Assembly (NCBI RefSeq): GCF_035582795.1
Contig: NC_134365.1
Coordinates: forward strand, 76,737,635-76,801,634
DNA from: Mycteria americana
Taxonomy: Eukaryota; Chordata; Aves; Ciconiiformes; Ciconiidae
Length of the DNA: 64,000 nucleotides
Direction: 5' to 3'
Of the stretch, positions 24,601 through 34,200 are shown piece by piece (position 1 is the stretch's first letter; each line of letters starts with the position of its first letter). The notes beneath the pieces were generated by a model. It did no database searches, was not told where the DNA came from, and was given only the letters and a program-made list of their open reading frames with translations. Made by a program: the position numbers and the translations under genes.

Positions 24601-27135
24601 TACTTAACTGCCACCATGAAGTAAATGCATCACCTGAGAGGCATATTGTGATATTTCTGTGTAAAAATTACAAGAATAAGATATTCTTGTTTGGGAAGGC
24701 ACTATACAAGACCTGACTAATATGTTAGACTAGAAAGAACAGTGTTGTGCCTATTTACAACTCCTTAAATAAACATATATCTAAATATGCTTAAGCAAAT
24801 GAAGTGGTTGTTAAGATGTGATCAAGGACAACACTTTACAGTACTGATATAACCTTAAGTTTCAGTAGAAGGGAGGCAAGTACAGAATTTCCCTTACCAG
24901 TCCTCAGCATCTGCCATTGTCATTCGCAGGTCAGAGGCTGCGTGAGGTGATGGGCACACTGTCCATCGAAAAAACAAATGTCATCCACCCCAGCTGAATG
25001 CAGGCTAAGCAAGGACAACAGCTGAAGTGGCTTGCTTCTGATTTACAAGATATTAGCAATTAGTTATCATAGAATGTAAAGCAGATTTTTCTAAGATAAT
25101 CTATCTTCTAATTTGTTTTCTATATTTTAGCTTTGAATTAATCTGTTTAAGACTAACATCTAAACGTGAACCTTTTTAATTGCTTTTGAGATTATCCTCC
25201 GATTATATGATGAATTGGTCTTGTTAGTGCTGGGTTTGGAAAAAACAGATTAAACAAAACAGAGTGCTTTATTGGATTTTAGATAGTTATTACCCATGTA
25301 TTTTCAGTCTAAGTCTCCCAAGGACTAATATGTGATCCCTATTTAAGGATGCTACAGAAGCTCCAGATTACCAACACATTTCCATCTTCATGCAGTCAGA
25401 GGAAGTATTTTAAAAAAATCTTCAAATCATCTTCCAAAATGATGCTGTAGCTAAGTGGTTGTGCTCAGTTACTCACTTCATAGGAAAGAATGATTTGCAA
25501 TGTCTATCACAAAGGGAAATAATGTAAGAAAAGCAGTGGGGAGTTCTGTTGACCCTAAATAAAATCAGTAAGAAGTACTGCTTCTCAAAAAGGAGCCTAG
25601 AGGGCAATGTAACACGTCTCTTCTGAAAAGTGGTAGATGATATAACAAGGGGCAATAGCCACAAAACTGCATTTCAGGAGGTTCAGACATCAGGAAAACT
25701 TTCACTTTCTCACCCAGAGAAACCTGGGAGCCTTCATCCTCAGAAGTTTTTAAGACTCAGCTAAGCAAAGCCATGCTTGATCTCATTTTGTCTTGGCTAC
25801 AGCTCTGAGCAGGAGGGTGGCTAGATGACCTCCAGAGGTCCCTTCTAACCAACATGCTCCATAATCCTATGAGGCTGACAATATTTCTTTGCTATCATTC
25901 AGTATCAGATAACTATTTTTTCCTCATAATTCTTTCCTTTCCTTTTCTCCCTCTCTAAAGGGCAAACAAACACTTCCCCAAAGGTTGTTCATTCCATTAA
26001 ATTCCTAACAGCAACCATTGGATGCCTCTTCTTTTTTCCAATACCTGCCAATACATTTTACGATGAGGAAGATGGCAACTCAACTCGGTTATCTCTACAA
26101 ATCGTTCCAGCTGATGGCTCTCCATTGGGATCAGAAAGCTGGCTGCAATTTAACACCTCTCAGCAAGCAATGCATGGCTATCCTTTTGATATTGATTTCC
26201 AGTATTCGCCTCAGGAGTTTGTGCTGTCTGCCACAGATTCAGGAGGACTGACTGCCTGGGAATCCTTCACCATTGAGCTTCTGAAGCCCACCAATGTACC
26301 ATGCCACCTTTACACCATCAGAACAAAAACCAGCTACTACTCCTTCCTGAGAGAGAGGAAAAAGGTTAGTTTGTTTCTAGAGAAGCTCTCCCTCTATTTG
26401 AACTCCAGCAGTCCCAAAGACATCATGGTGACCGCTCTCAAGCCTGGGTCCACAGTAATCTCATGGTATAACAGTTCGCTGTGTACAAGTGCCAACAGAT
26501 CTTCCAGCTGGTGTGCAAAAGATGAAATCCAGGAAGCACTAGAGAAATTAAGAATGCCGGATGGGTATGTTAGCCCACACTTTGTCCAAGCAATGTTGCC
26601 AGAATACAAAATTGATGTCATTTTCAACATTTCATATAGCGAAGTCTGCTTTCCCACTACAAAGCCATTCGATGGGTCTTTCAACACTACTGTGCCTATA
26701 CTTCAAGACAAGAATGACTCCACGATTAGGAAGACCCCATCCGCCTTACTAAGCAGTCTCTGTGTCACTGTTGGGGTGGTTCTGATAATATTGGTCTACT
26801 GGTTTTGCAGGTATCGCAGGAAGATTCCTGGATCACAGTCTGTGACATTTCAGAGAAACTCTCAGTTAAGCCATGCTGATGTGGAACTGGATGGCCTGAA
26901 ACCTCGCAAAGCACCTGTACATGAGTGCAGGGCTTCGCCTTCACCTCAGTTATGGATACCACCTTCGGTGTCACTTACCTCCCAAGAGCAGTATTCTAGG
27001 TCAATAAGACTGCCTCACATGACACCATCTTTCCGGCCGCCAAAATACCAACTCCCTCCCCATTATCAAGAAGGTATGACTACCCAGAATGACCAGGGCA
27101 ATATCCACAGACTTAAGTTAAGATCTCTTAAATGA
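18360..27135 (+). CDS. Dystroglycan-like membrane receptor (DAG1 paralogue), 5 coding exons
   Basis: Coding exons are 18360-18638, 19100-19341, 20135-21918, 23233-23373 and 25961-27135. All junctions are GT/AG, phases agree, and they sum to 1,206 codons plus TGA. Domain order follows dystroglycan: signal segment (about 27-49), Ig-like domain (64-170), second N-terminal domain (175-300), basic furin site (306-311), Ser/Thr-rich mucin region (312-815), cadherin/Ig-like domain (about 816-930), SEA-like region with Gly978-Ser979 and cysteines 990, 1000 and 1045, membrane helix (1077-1097), basic RYRRK stop-transfer and a cytoplasmic tail with PPKY and PPHY. DAG1 is about 895 residues, so this is longer, mainly in the mucin region. 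By homology it is a plasma-membrane adhesion receptor cut into alpha and beta chains. Identity is too low for DAG1 itself, and I see no damage. It runs tail to tail with INTS13. Confidence 0.9.
19100..19341 (+). CDS. Dystroglycan-like exon B: rest of Ig-like domain 1
   Basis: The exon opens after GGAGCAG and closes TACCA|GTGAGT, giving 80 codons plus two bases. It encodes LPKWLDFNPNTNTLQGLP, which lines up with LPSWLHWDSQSHTLEGLP of dystroglycan, and then GVYLLNVAASG for GVHYISVSATR. These Trp, Leu and Gly-Leu-Pro positions are the core of the N-terminal Ig-like fold, which in dystroglycan takes part in recognition by LARGE. The family match is clearest here and in the last exon. Confidence 0.9.
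19398..19429. repeat. (AAAC)n microsatellite
   Basis: About eight perfect CAAA units lie in the intron after exon B of the dystroglycan-like gene, followed downstream by further A/C-rich sequence (about 19495-19535). A low-complexity tract with no sign of function. Confidence 0.9.
20135..21918 (+). CDS. Dystroglycan-like exon C: second N-terminal domain, furin site, mucin region
   Basis: The first base completes a CAG codon, giving YQCGKDVPIT, and the exon ends ACTG|GGTATG or, by phase with the next exon, ACTGG|GTATG. Residues 175-300 match the second N-terminal domain of alpha-dystroglycan, ending with LLGYEIAGWRI against LGYPVVGWHI. A basic cluster PRRQRRRL (305-312) sits where dystroglycan has its furin site, followed at once by TPTPT (315-319). 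The rest is rich in Ser, Thr and Pro, with scattered acidic and Phe residues, and is not an obvious tandem repeat. It would be a heavily O-glycosylated stalk. Confidence 0.88.
23233..23373 (+). CDS. Dystroglycan-like exon D: distal mucin segment
   Basis: A 141-base exon between TTTTCACAG and CCAG|GTAAAA, with phase 1 on both sides so it can be skipped without shifting the frame. It encodes 47 residues rich in Ser, Pro, Thr and Leu that carry the stalk toward the membrane-proximal domain. I recognise no motif in it; support comes from phase, splice signals and an open frame. Confidence 0.7.
25590..25870 (+). mobile_element. CR1-type LINE 3' fragment
   Basis: The block carries diagnostic CR1 3'-end phrases: ACAAGGGGCAATAGCCACAA (25643), a TTCAGACATCAGGAAAACTTT segment shared in part, and TAGATGACCTCCAGAGGTCC (25824) followed by CTTCTAACC and a degraded ATAATCCTATGA end. 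It is a 5'-truncated, diverged copy with no reverse transcriptase frame, in sense orientation in the last intron of the dystroglycan-like gene, ending about 90 bases before exon E. CR1 is the dominant LINE of birds and other sauropsids, which supports the taxonomic guess. Confidence 0.8.
25961..27135 (+). CDS. Dystroglycan-like exon E: cadherin-like and SEA-like domains, membrane helix, tail
   Basis: The exon starts after CTCTCTAAAG and runs to TGA at 27133-27135. It encodes IPANTFYDEEDGNSTRLSL and SWLQFNTSQQAMHGYP, matching the IPSDTFYDHED and SWVQFNSNSQLMYGLP blocks of dystroglycan. ATDSGGLTAWESFTIEL follows for ATDKGGLSAVDAFEIHV. LKPGSTVISW matches the TRGSIVVEW cleavage site. A 21-residue membrane helix leads to a tail with FADELDD-like HADVELDG, MTPSFRPPKY for MTPYRSPPPY, a second PPHY and a 22-residue extension beyond it. 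DAG1 ends shortly after its PPPY. Confidence 0.93.
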
Positions 27136-27815
27136 TATTAAGAGCAAATCTACAAAGACAAATTGCACTAGAACGTACTATCCCTATTACTCAGAAAAAA
27201 GTCATAAGCAGTTAGTGATTTTTATCATTTTTCAATTTAAAATAGAACATACTTAACCTATGCCTGACGAAAAGGCAGTAGCAAAATCAGAACCCTGAAA
27301 CTAAGTACTAGAACAAAATGCCACATAAAACAGGTAAAGGAATCCATAGATGAGGTGGGTAGAGTGATATGCCTTTACAAGTCAGAACAAGAAAATGTAT
27401 ACCAAGCTGACACTGGTGGGAATGAGGGGTCACAGCCAGTACTGAGTAAAACTAACTCCATTATAACTCCCTGATTCATAAATACACCTTTTACATAGAA
27501 GAGGCAGAACTGTCAGAAGGACCATCACAAAACATGATGTTTCCACAGAAATTCAAAGGCACTGCAACCCTTGAGTCTCTACATCATCTTGAAATTTTAG
27601 ATTAGTATTTAAAAAAAAATGCATCCAGTAATTGTCCCTCTCTCATGGGTAACATTGTCTCTGTCCCCAATCTTTCAAAACTTTTGTTAGCGTTTCTATT
27701 AAATACATTATATGTAGCATTTATAAAGGCAACAGTAGCTACTTAACATGAAACTCTTCCTGTTAGGTAATTGTGTAATGTATTTTTTAAAATAAATTTT
27801 AAAGTTACAGGCTTG
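27136..27815 (+). other. 3' UTR of the dystroglycan-like gene
   Basis: AT-rich sequence follows the TGA. The first reasonable poly(A) signals on the plus strand are ATTAAA (27698) and AATAAA (27791), giving a predicted UTR of about 0.6-0.7 kb. No conserved element was recognised within it. Confidence 0.5.
27791..27796 (+). terminator. Predicted poly(A) signal AATAAA
   Basis: Canonical hexamer 656 bases past the stop codon of the dystroglycan-like gene, followed within 40 bases by a CTTTCTTACAG, TGGCTCTCTTGTCTG pyrimidine/GU-rich region typical of a downstream element. A weaker ATTAAA lies 93 bases upstream. Confidence 0.5.
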
Positions 27816-30600
27816 CTTTCTTACAGTAAAACTGGCTCTCTTGTCTGCTTCCACCCATGACAGTTCAAGGACCATGTAAGAAAATGTGTAAAAGAATTTC
27901 TAAAAACTTTTCAAATATTTTGAAATCCTTTCAGTTTAATAGATTAACATACACAAAATTTAATCCATAACTTAATTATGGATTAAACTACTTAGTCCAT
28001 AACTTCCAATTTTAATCTGTAAAGTGTTTTAGAACTGAGAAAATCTTCCTTAAACCCGAAAGCACAGTGTGAAATAGGACCTAAGTACCACCAGTACCAC
28101 CACACAGAAAGGAAAGGAGATACATACAGAACGTCCTTTCCAGAATTGCCACAGGACTCTACTGGAGAAGGTGGATCGCCAAAGAGCCTCAGACCACTGA
28201 CATTACAACTCTGGAGATATAGTTTCACTAAGCTGTCTAGGAACAAGAACTCGCAGGGTAACTGCCCTGTCATGGTGTGCTCTTGCTGACATGGTACATA
28301 GCGGCCACCTATTGTTCTGACAAACTCTGACCGAGCAGAAGGTATAGAAGCCACCCCCTATACAGGGCAGCCCAACCACCACAAACACTGCTCTAGCACA
28401 GCGAGCAGACACTAGAGAGCAGTGACTTAGCCAAAGAATAGCTTTTGCAGGCTAAAGAACACAGGCACAAATGTGTACTCGTACTGTAAGGAAACTAGGC
28501 AGAACTGGATACAGTTTGGCAGCAGACTGCTCACCAGTCCAAACGGAATCCAGCCCAGGGACAGATCTGGGAATGGTCCACAACAAGGAGATGAGAACAG
28601 CTCTCCAGTGGTCTACTTTTATGTTGTAGTGCAGATTAATGTTTGCAAACAACCGGATGCCAGCATGATGTACCAATGCAGGTCCCTGCAGCCTCTGCTG
28701 GCTTGCCTTCTCTCCAAACTTAAGATTCGCACCACCCAGCAATTCCAACAACAGCACAGCTCAACCAGTCGTCATGGCATAGAAAGAGAATTTGAACAGC
28801 TCACTAGCCGCAAGTGTACCAAGAGCTACAGGACCAAAGTATGTGAACACATTAAATTACATTTGTGTGTACATTGCACATGTACAATCCACCTCTAGTT
28901 ATAACATATTTGTGGGAGCAGATGAACAACATGCACTAGTTAGCTGTGCATATGAAAACTTTGCTAACGTGTTATGTTCTTTTCTTGGGACAGCAAGTTG
29001 CTCTGTGAATGACAGTAGTGACAGGATTTACATCATCTTGCATGAATGAATAGCACTTGTCTGGGTTTACAGTGTTGAATAACTTTTTGGATAAATACAA
29101 ATTCCTCTAGATTACTACTTCAGTGCCTTCCAGAAGACATCCAGCTATAAACCAGCTCTAAAGTTTGATGTAAAAGTCAACAAAGCAGCAGAAATTCGCT
29201 GTAGTCAATAGTCTAGACATAAGATTGATACAATATAAATCTAAAGGATTACTGCAGGAAACATCAGCCCTTGTAGTATCTCATGTCTCAGTAAGACTCT
29301 TCAAGTACTTAGAATACAGGCCCACAGTCAACCACCTTGGAGAATCAGGTTCATTTAATCACTTAACAGTCTTACCTAGCAGATGTTCCAAAAGTCAAAA
29401 ATGTAGTTAGTAAACAAGCTAAACAAATACATATTTTAATAGCAGGTGCAGAATTTTTCTTTTCCTCTAATAAAGTATTGAACTCCTGTGCATATTTAAG
29501 GACTGCAGCTGAATATTAATGGCACATCAGGAGATGCAATACACACAATTCCCCAAGGCACAGGATAAGATTTTCAGTTATACTTCTCTAGACTAGCAAC
29601 AAGTTGCAGAAAGCTGACATTTACATGCTCCCAAGGTTCCAGACTTTAAAACTCCTTTAGTAAACAAGAGAAATATCCAGACTGATATGCAGTACAATCT
29701 CATTAAAAAAACCCAGAAACTTATGAGAAACAGTAATTCCATGGTAGTTTTCTCCATCAAAACATTTCAGATGGGATATCAAGAGATGTGGTGATGCAGG
29801 ACATCCTATTTTCAATTAAGTAGCGAAAATAAAAGTCTTCAGACTTTAGGATCTCCAAAAATTATACACTGCTTCTGTAAAAGCTATTTAAGTTTTAGAA
29901 TATGATAAAAAATATTATCATGCAAGTACTCTTCAATCACTCTGTAAAAATGGTTCTAAAATCATTTAACAGAAAACACATCTGCATCACAGTGGCTAAA
30001 TAATCCCCTTGAAACTATACATGGTACTTTAACACAGCTGAAGAAAGGACTCAGCTACCAATGTAAGCAAAGAATACTTGCATGATACTTGTGTTCAGAT
30101 CTAGTCACCACGAACTATGGTATTTAAAGTTTCAGGTGAAGAAAGATGAATATATTAATTTAGTTTTCTAAAAGCTCACAAAGATGTATCTTAAATCAAC
30201 CTAAGCTATAACATACCAAATCTGTGAGACCTTCAGTGGCTTAATACAAGGTAGAATAAGGCAACAGATGCAGATCAGAGGAAGGCTGATATACTTGGAG
30301 AGCTTAGCTATTCATCTTCCCTTAGCTCACTCAAGTCAACCCATTTGGAAGCCAAACCAAAATCTTACAAGGGATTAGATCAGACATTGGGTGAGAGAGT
30401 TTTCTCGTTTGAGAATTCTACTCTCCATTAAGAGAAAAAGAGGCTCTACTCAAAGAAACTGAAGACAGATCATCTACTTTGTCATTTCACAGCCATTAAT
30501 ATTCAGAATAAGTCTCTTCATTACATTCAAAAAGCTTACATCCAAAACCACAGGTGTCTTAGAGGGCATATTTCATTTAAAAATAATTTAATGATTAGCA
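27816..30600. other. Tail-to-tail intergenic region
   Basis: Between the predicted 3' ends of the dystroglycan-like gene and INTS13 I find no coding sequence with family similarity. The open frames near 28.0-28.9 kb overlap on opposite strands and look random. One perfect inverted repeat (27959-27987) is listed separately. A longer INTS13 3' UTR could occupy part of this region. Confidence 0.5.
27959..27987. repeat. Perfect 12-bp inverted repeat (hairpin)
   Basis: TTTAATCCATAA and its exact reverse complement flank a 5-base CTTAA loop. A partial third copy (AGTCCATAAC) follows at about 27994. It lies about 160 bases past the predicted poly(A) signal of the dystroglycan-like gene, between convergent genes. 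It lacks the length for a microRNA precursor. Confidence 0.8.
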
Positions 30601-30605
30601 AAAAT

Positions 30606-30611
30606 TTTATT
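30606..30611 (-). terminator. Candidate poly(A) signal of INTS13
   Basis: AATAAA on the minus strand, about 650 bases past the INTS13 stop. A nearer but weaker ATTAAA occurs at 31097-31092. I cannot tell by eye which is used. Confidence 0.35.
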
Positions 30612-31263
30612 TTACTTTTGCTTACAAACAAAGGCTTAACTCCAGCACAACAACCCAAAAGGCTTTGCTTTCTAAAGATCATTTTTAGTTAATTTTTAAA
30701 AGCCCTTAAACAAACAATTTTTACCTGTAAAACCACTCGCTCTCCCACCCCTTAGTTGAAAACCAAGACTGGCATTTTCTCAGCTCAGTGACTAGGTAAC
30801 TCAGTGTGCAGTCTTTTCCAAATTCTGGACTCCTGAGGAAGTTTCATATAATAAAAGTATTCATGAACCAAAATTAACAATATTATCAGTTAATTTTCAA
30901 TTACTTGAACTTGCTTTTTTTAAACAGTCATCACTGATTTTGGAATATTAAACAATACTTATGGGAATGGACTTTAAACTCTGACTAACATTTTTGATTA
31001 CTTGATTTAGTCCATGGCAGCACAGGTTTTCTTCATCCTAAAAACATGACTGTAAAATACTTCAGGACAGCTCCTATTTGCACACTATTCATTTAATGTG
31101 ATATGCGGATTTCATATTTCATAGCAAAAATAAGAATAGAAAAATGTAAAAACCCAATCAAAACAGAGCTATACAATTGCACTGAAATGGTACCAATATC
31201 AATTCCAGCATTAAATATTTTTGCAATTCGGCCAAGTTTTGTCCAAAGAAACAAAAGTAATCA

Positions 31264-34200
31264 TCACTGCCGGCCTGCTTTTCCATTCTCTGTCGTTTCC
31301 ATTCTGAAATGCAAGACAACAATTGGTAAGGCTTGTTATTGGAAATACAATCAACAGATTAAGAAAAAAAAATCAGACTTAAGTATTTTTTTAATAAATA
31401 TTTTTTTACTTCACTAACCAACCTGTCTCTCCCTGCCCCCAACATACACAATCTTCTCTCCTCTTAATACTACTTTAAGCAGCAATCAGTACATAAAGGA
31501 AGGTTTCTGCAAAGAAACTTTCCAGCAACAAGCACAAAAAGCTGTCCATTATCAACCTCGCCGAATGACAAAAGCCCATATTCATGTGACTATAGAGAAT
31601 CTATTTCTAAAATCTGGGCTTTGTTTGTTTCATGGTCTTTATTTTCACCCTTCTTACACTGATCATTGACTACCACCATCTTATTTACTTAAGAGGAGGT
31701 TGGTTTGGTTTTTCAGTATTTTTCAGTAGAACATGGACTACTATCAACTTCATTACAGCACAGCATAAGATTCAGCCACTCTATTATCAACAATATTTTT
31801 ATATTAGCCATTCCTTTGGAAGCTAAAGCAAGCAACAGACTGGCACAAGAAATCTCAACTTAACTACTGTTTAACCCCCTGAAGTTTAAGAGTTTTGCTG
31901 CAAGGGCAACCACTAAGGTACAGGGAAGACCATTTATCAGCATTCAGCCTTGCTCAGCACAGATGCAAACAACTGAAAAGCAAACACTACTGTAGTTCTC
32001 CATCAATACTGAGAGGCAAAGGAATGTATTTATACATTTTAATCCTCAAATGAGTAAGGAGTCTTTTTAATGCTGTAACTGAAGTATTCCTCCATACTGC
32101 ATATTGACTACTGCTAAGATATTTGTAGTGATGCATTTACTGATACAAACCCGTTTTCTTCTTTCAGATGTTGATATAGCTCAGCTTTATTGTTGACAGA
32201 GTTCAAACGACCAACAAATTCCTGGTGTTTCCTAGAGTTCGCAGTATTAATCCTGTTGCTCCATAAAGACAGCAAGGACATTGGCCCTAAAATTGCAAGT
32301 AAAAAGAGTGTAAGCAATTTAATTTCTGAATTCTTAAACTTTACATCATTATAAAGGCTTAGAAGAAATTAGACTATGGTAGTACAACATATTAAAACCA
32401 GTAATATTAAACCACCTTATAAAAATAGAGGCTAAATAAACACAAAATATGCAAAGCGATAACAGCTGAGTAGTTGCTTTGTATGAGATGGACTTTGCTT
32501 CAAATGCAGAATATGAACATCAGCTCAGCCATTGTGACAGATAATAGCTCGCACAAAGGAACAGAAGTCAGTGAGAACTGCCCATTCTGACAACTATACT
32601 GCTTAGGCGTGTTTGTATTTATTAGTCAGCAGGAGACAGTGATTTCTGATACCTGTCCTTAAATAGCATTTCTGACATACAGTAGCTCAAATAGCATCAG
32701 CAGAAATTTGTCCAACCCCTGTCAACCCAAGTGCCTATCTGTAGGCTCACACAGTATCTTGGTATCTCTCGTTTTACGTAGACCTGTTGAGGTTAACATA
32801 TTTATCAAGAATTTCTCAAGATTGAGTGCTTAATTAAAAATCATTCTCACTGACTTAGCTTTAACTCCAAGAATATTCATCTCATTCCTTTAGAAAATAC
32901 AGACTGATACAACAACTTCTATCTTTAAAAGAAATAATCTGTTGCTGTTCTTCTGGTTTACCTTTTGCCTTTTCAACTGTGGGCATTTCATCCATTGTAA
33001 TAAGGGGCTTTTTGTTGGGTGGCTCAGGAGAATCAGGGGAATCTTTGATAACTTCAGCTTCTGCCAGTTCTTCTTTTTCACGATCCAAAAGACCTTTTAA
33101 CCTTTTTGAGAGGGAAGGAAAACAGTGAAGCAAAATATGCTAAAGCAGCACATATGACTCTCAATACCCTTCTGTACTCCTCAAAGTTATACGCAACCCA
33201 CATCATAAGAAAATTTATTTTGACCCCTTGGAATGGGTGAAAAACAATAGGGAAGACTAGCCAAATAATCCTCTGGATAAAGCCTTAAGTAAGGGGAAGG
33301 ATCTTAAAATATAATTTCACTTAAGGTAGTTAGCAGTATTTGTATTGTAGTTGTTGAGACAGTTGATCATTCTGAATTTTGAAGGAAAGACTAAGTAACA
33401 ATGACTATACAAAAATACCACACAATTTCCTATTATCTTTTCTACGTTAATTCAGACCTATTCTATACCAAATCCCTTTTATCTCAGTCCCCATTTTTGT
33501 TCCACATGTGAAAGTAAAAGCAATTGTAGGAATGGATTTGACCATACACAGAAAGGCGTGAAAGGTCATCGGCATGGTGCCAATAACGTAGGTGAAAAGG
33601 TCCTCCTATTCTAAATGATTGTAGCATGCACAAAACGTATGCAAATTAAGCTTACTACCATGAGAGTTTTTTTGATCTCTTTAGAATAGCAGTTTGAAAG
33701 ACAGAAAACAGAAGAGACTGACAGACGCTTACCACTTAGACAAGTTACAATAACAACATGAATTACAGACAGTAGGTATACGGACAATCAATCCTGACAT
33801 CAAACTAAAGAGAAGAGCCAAATCAATCTGGATTGTTTATCTACCTGAAGACTAAACTATCTACAGCTCAAGAGACAATAACTGCTGTCCCAAGTTTTAG
33901 TCATGCTTTATATTTCTATAAAGCACTTTAATGTCTAATAGGTGGTGTGGTTACGATAAAATCCAACAGCAGCAACCCCTCATGCTGCAAAGCCCTGCTA
34001 AGTAGTCAATAACTTGTCCAAGAACGATACCGCTTGTAAAATATATGAATTTGAAAAGTATGATAAGCAGGCACTGTAATAAGATGCCCATTTCCAAGCT
34101 TGGTAACGGTGACTGATCCAAAAATCCTTGGGATGCACACTCACTGGTAGTAAGCCAAGGTTACAAGCATGAACACATCAAATTGAAACCTGCAACTGTT

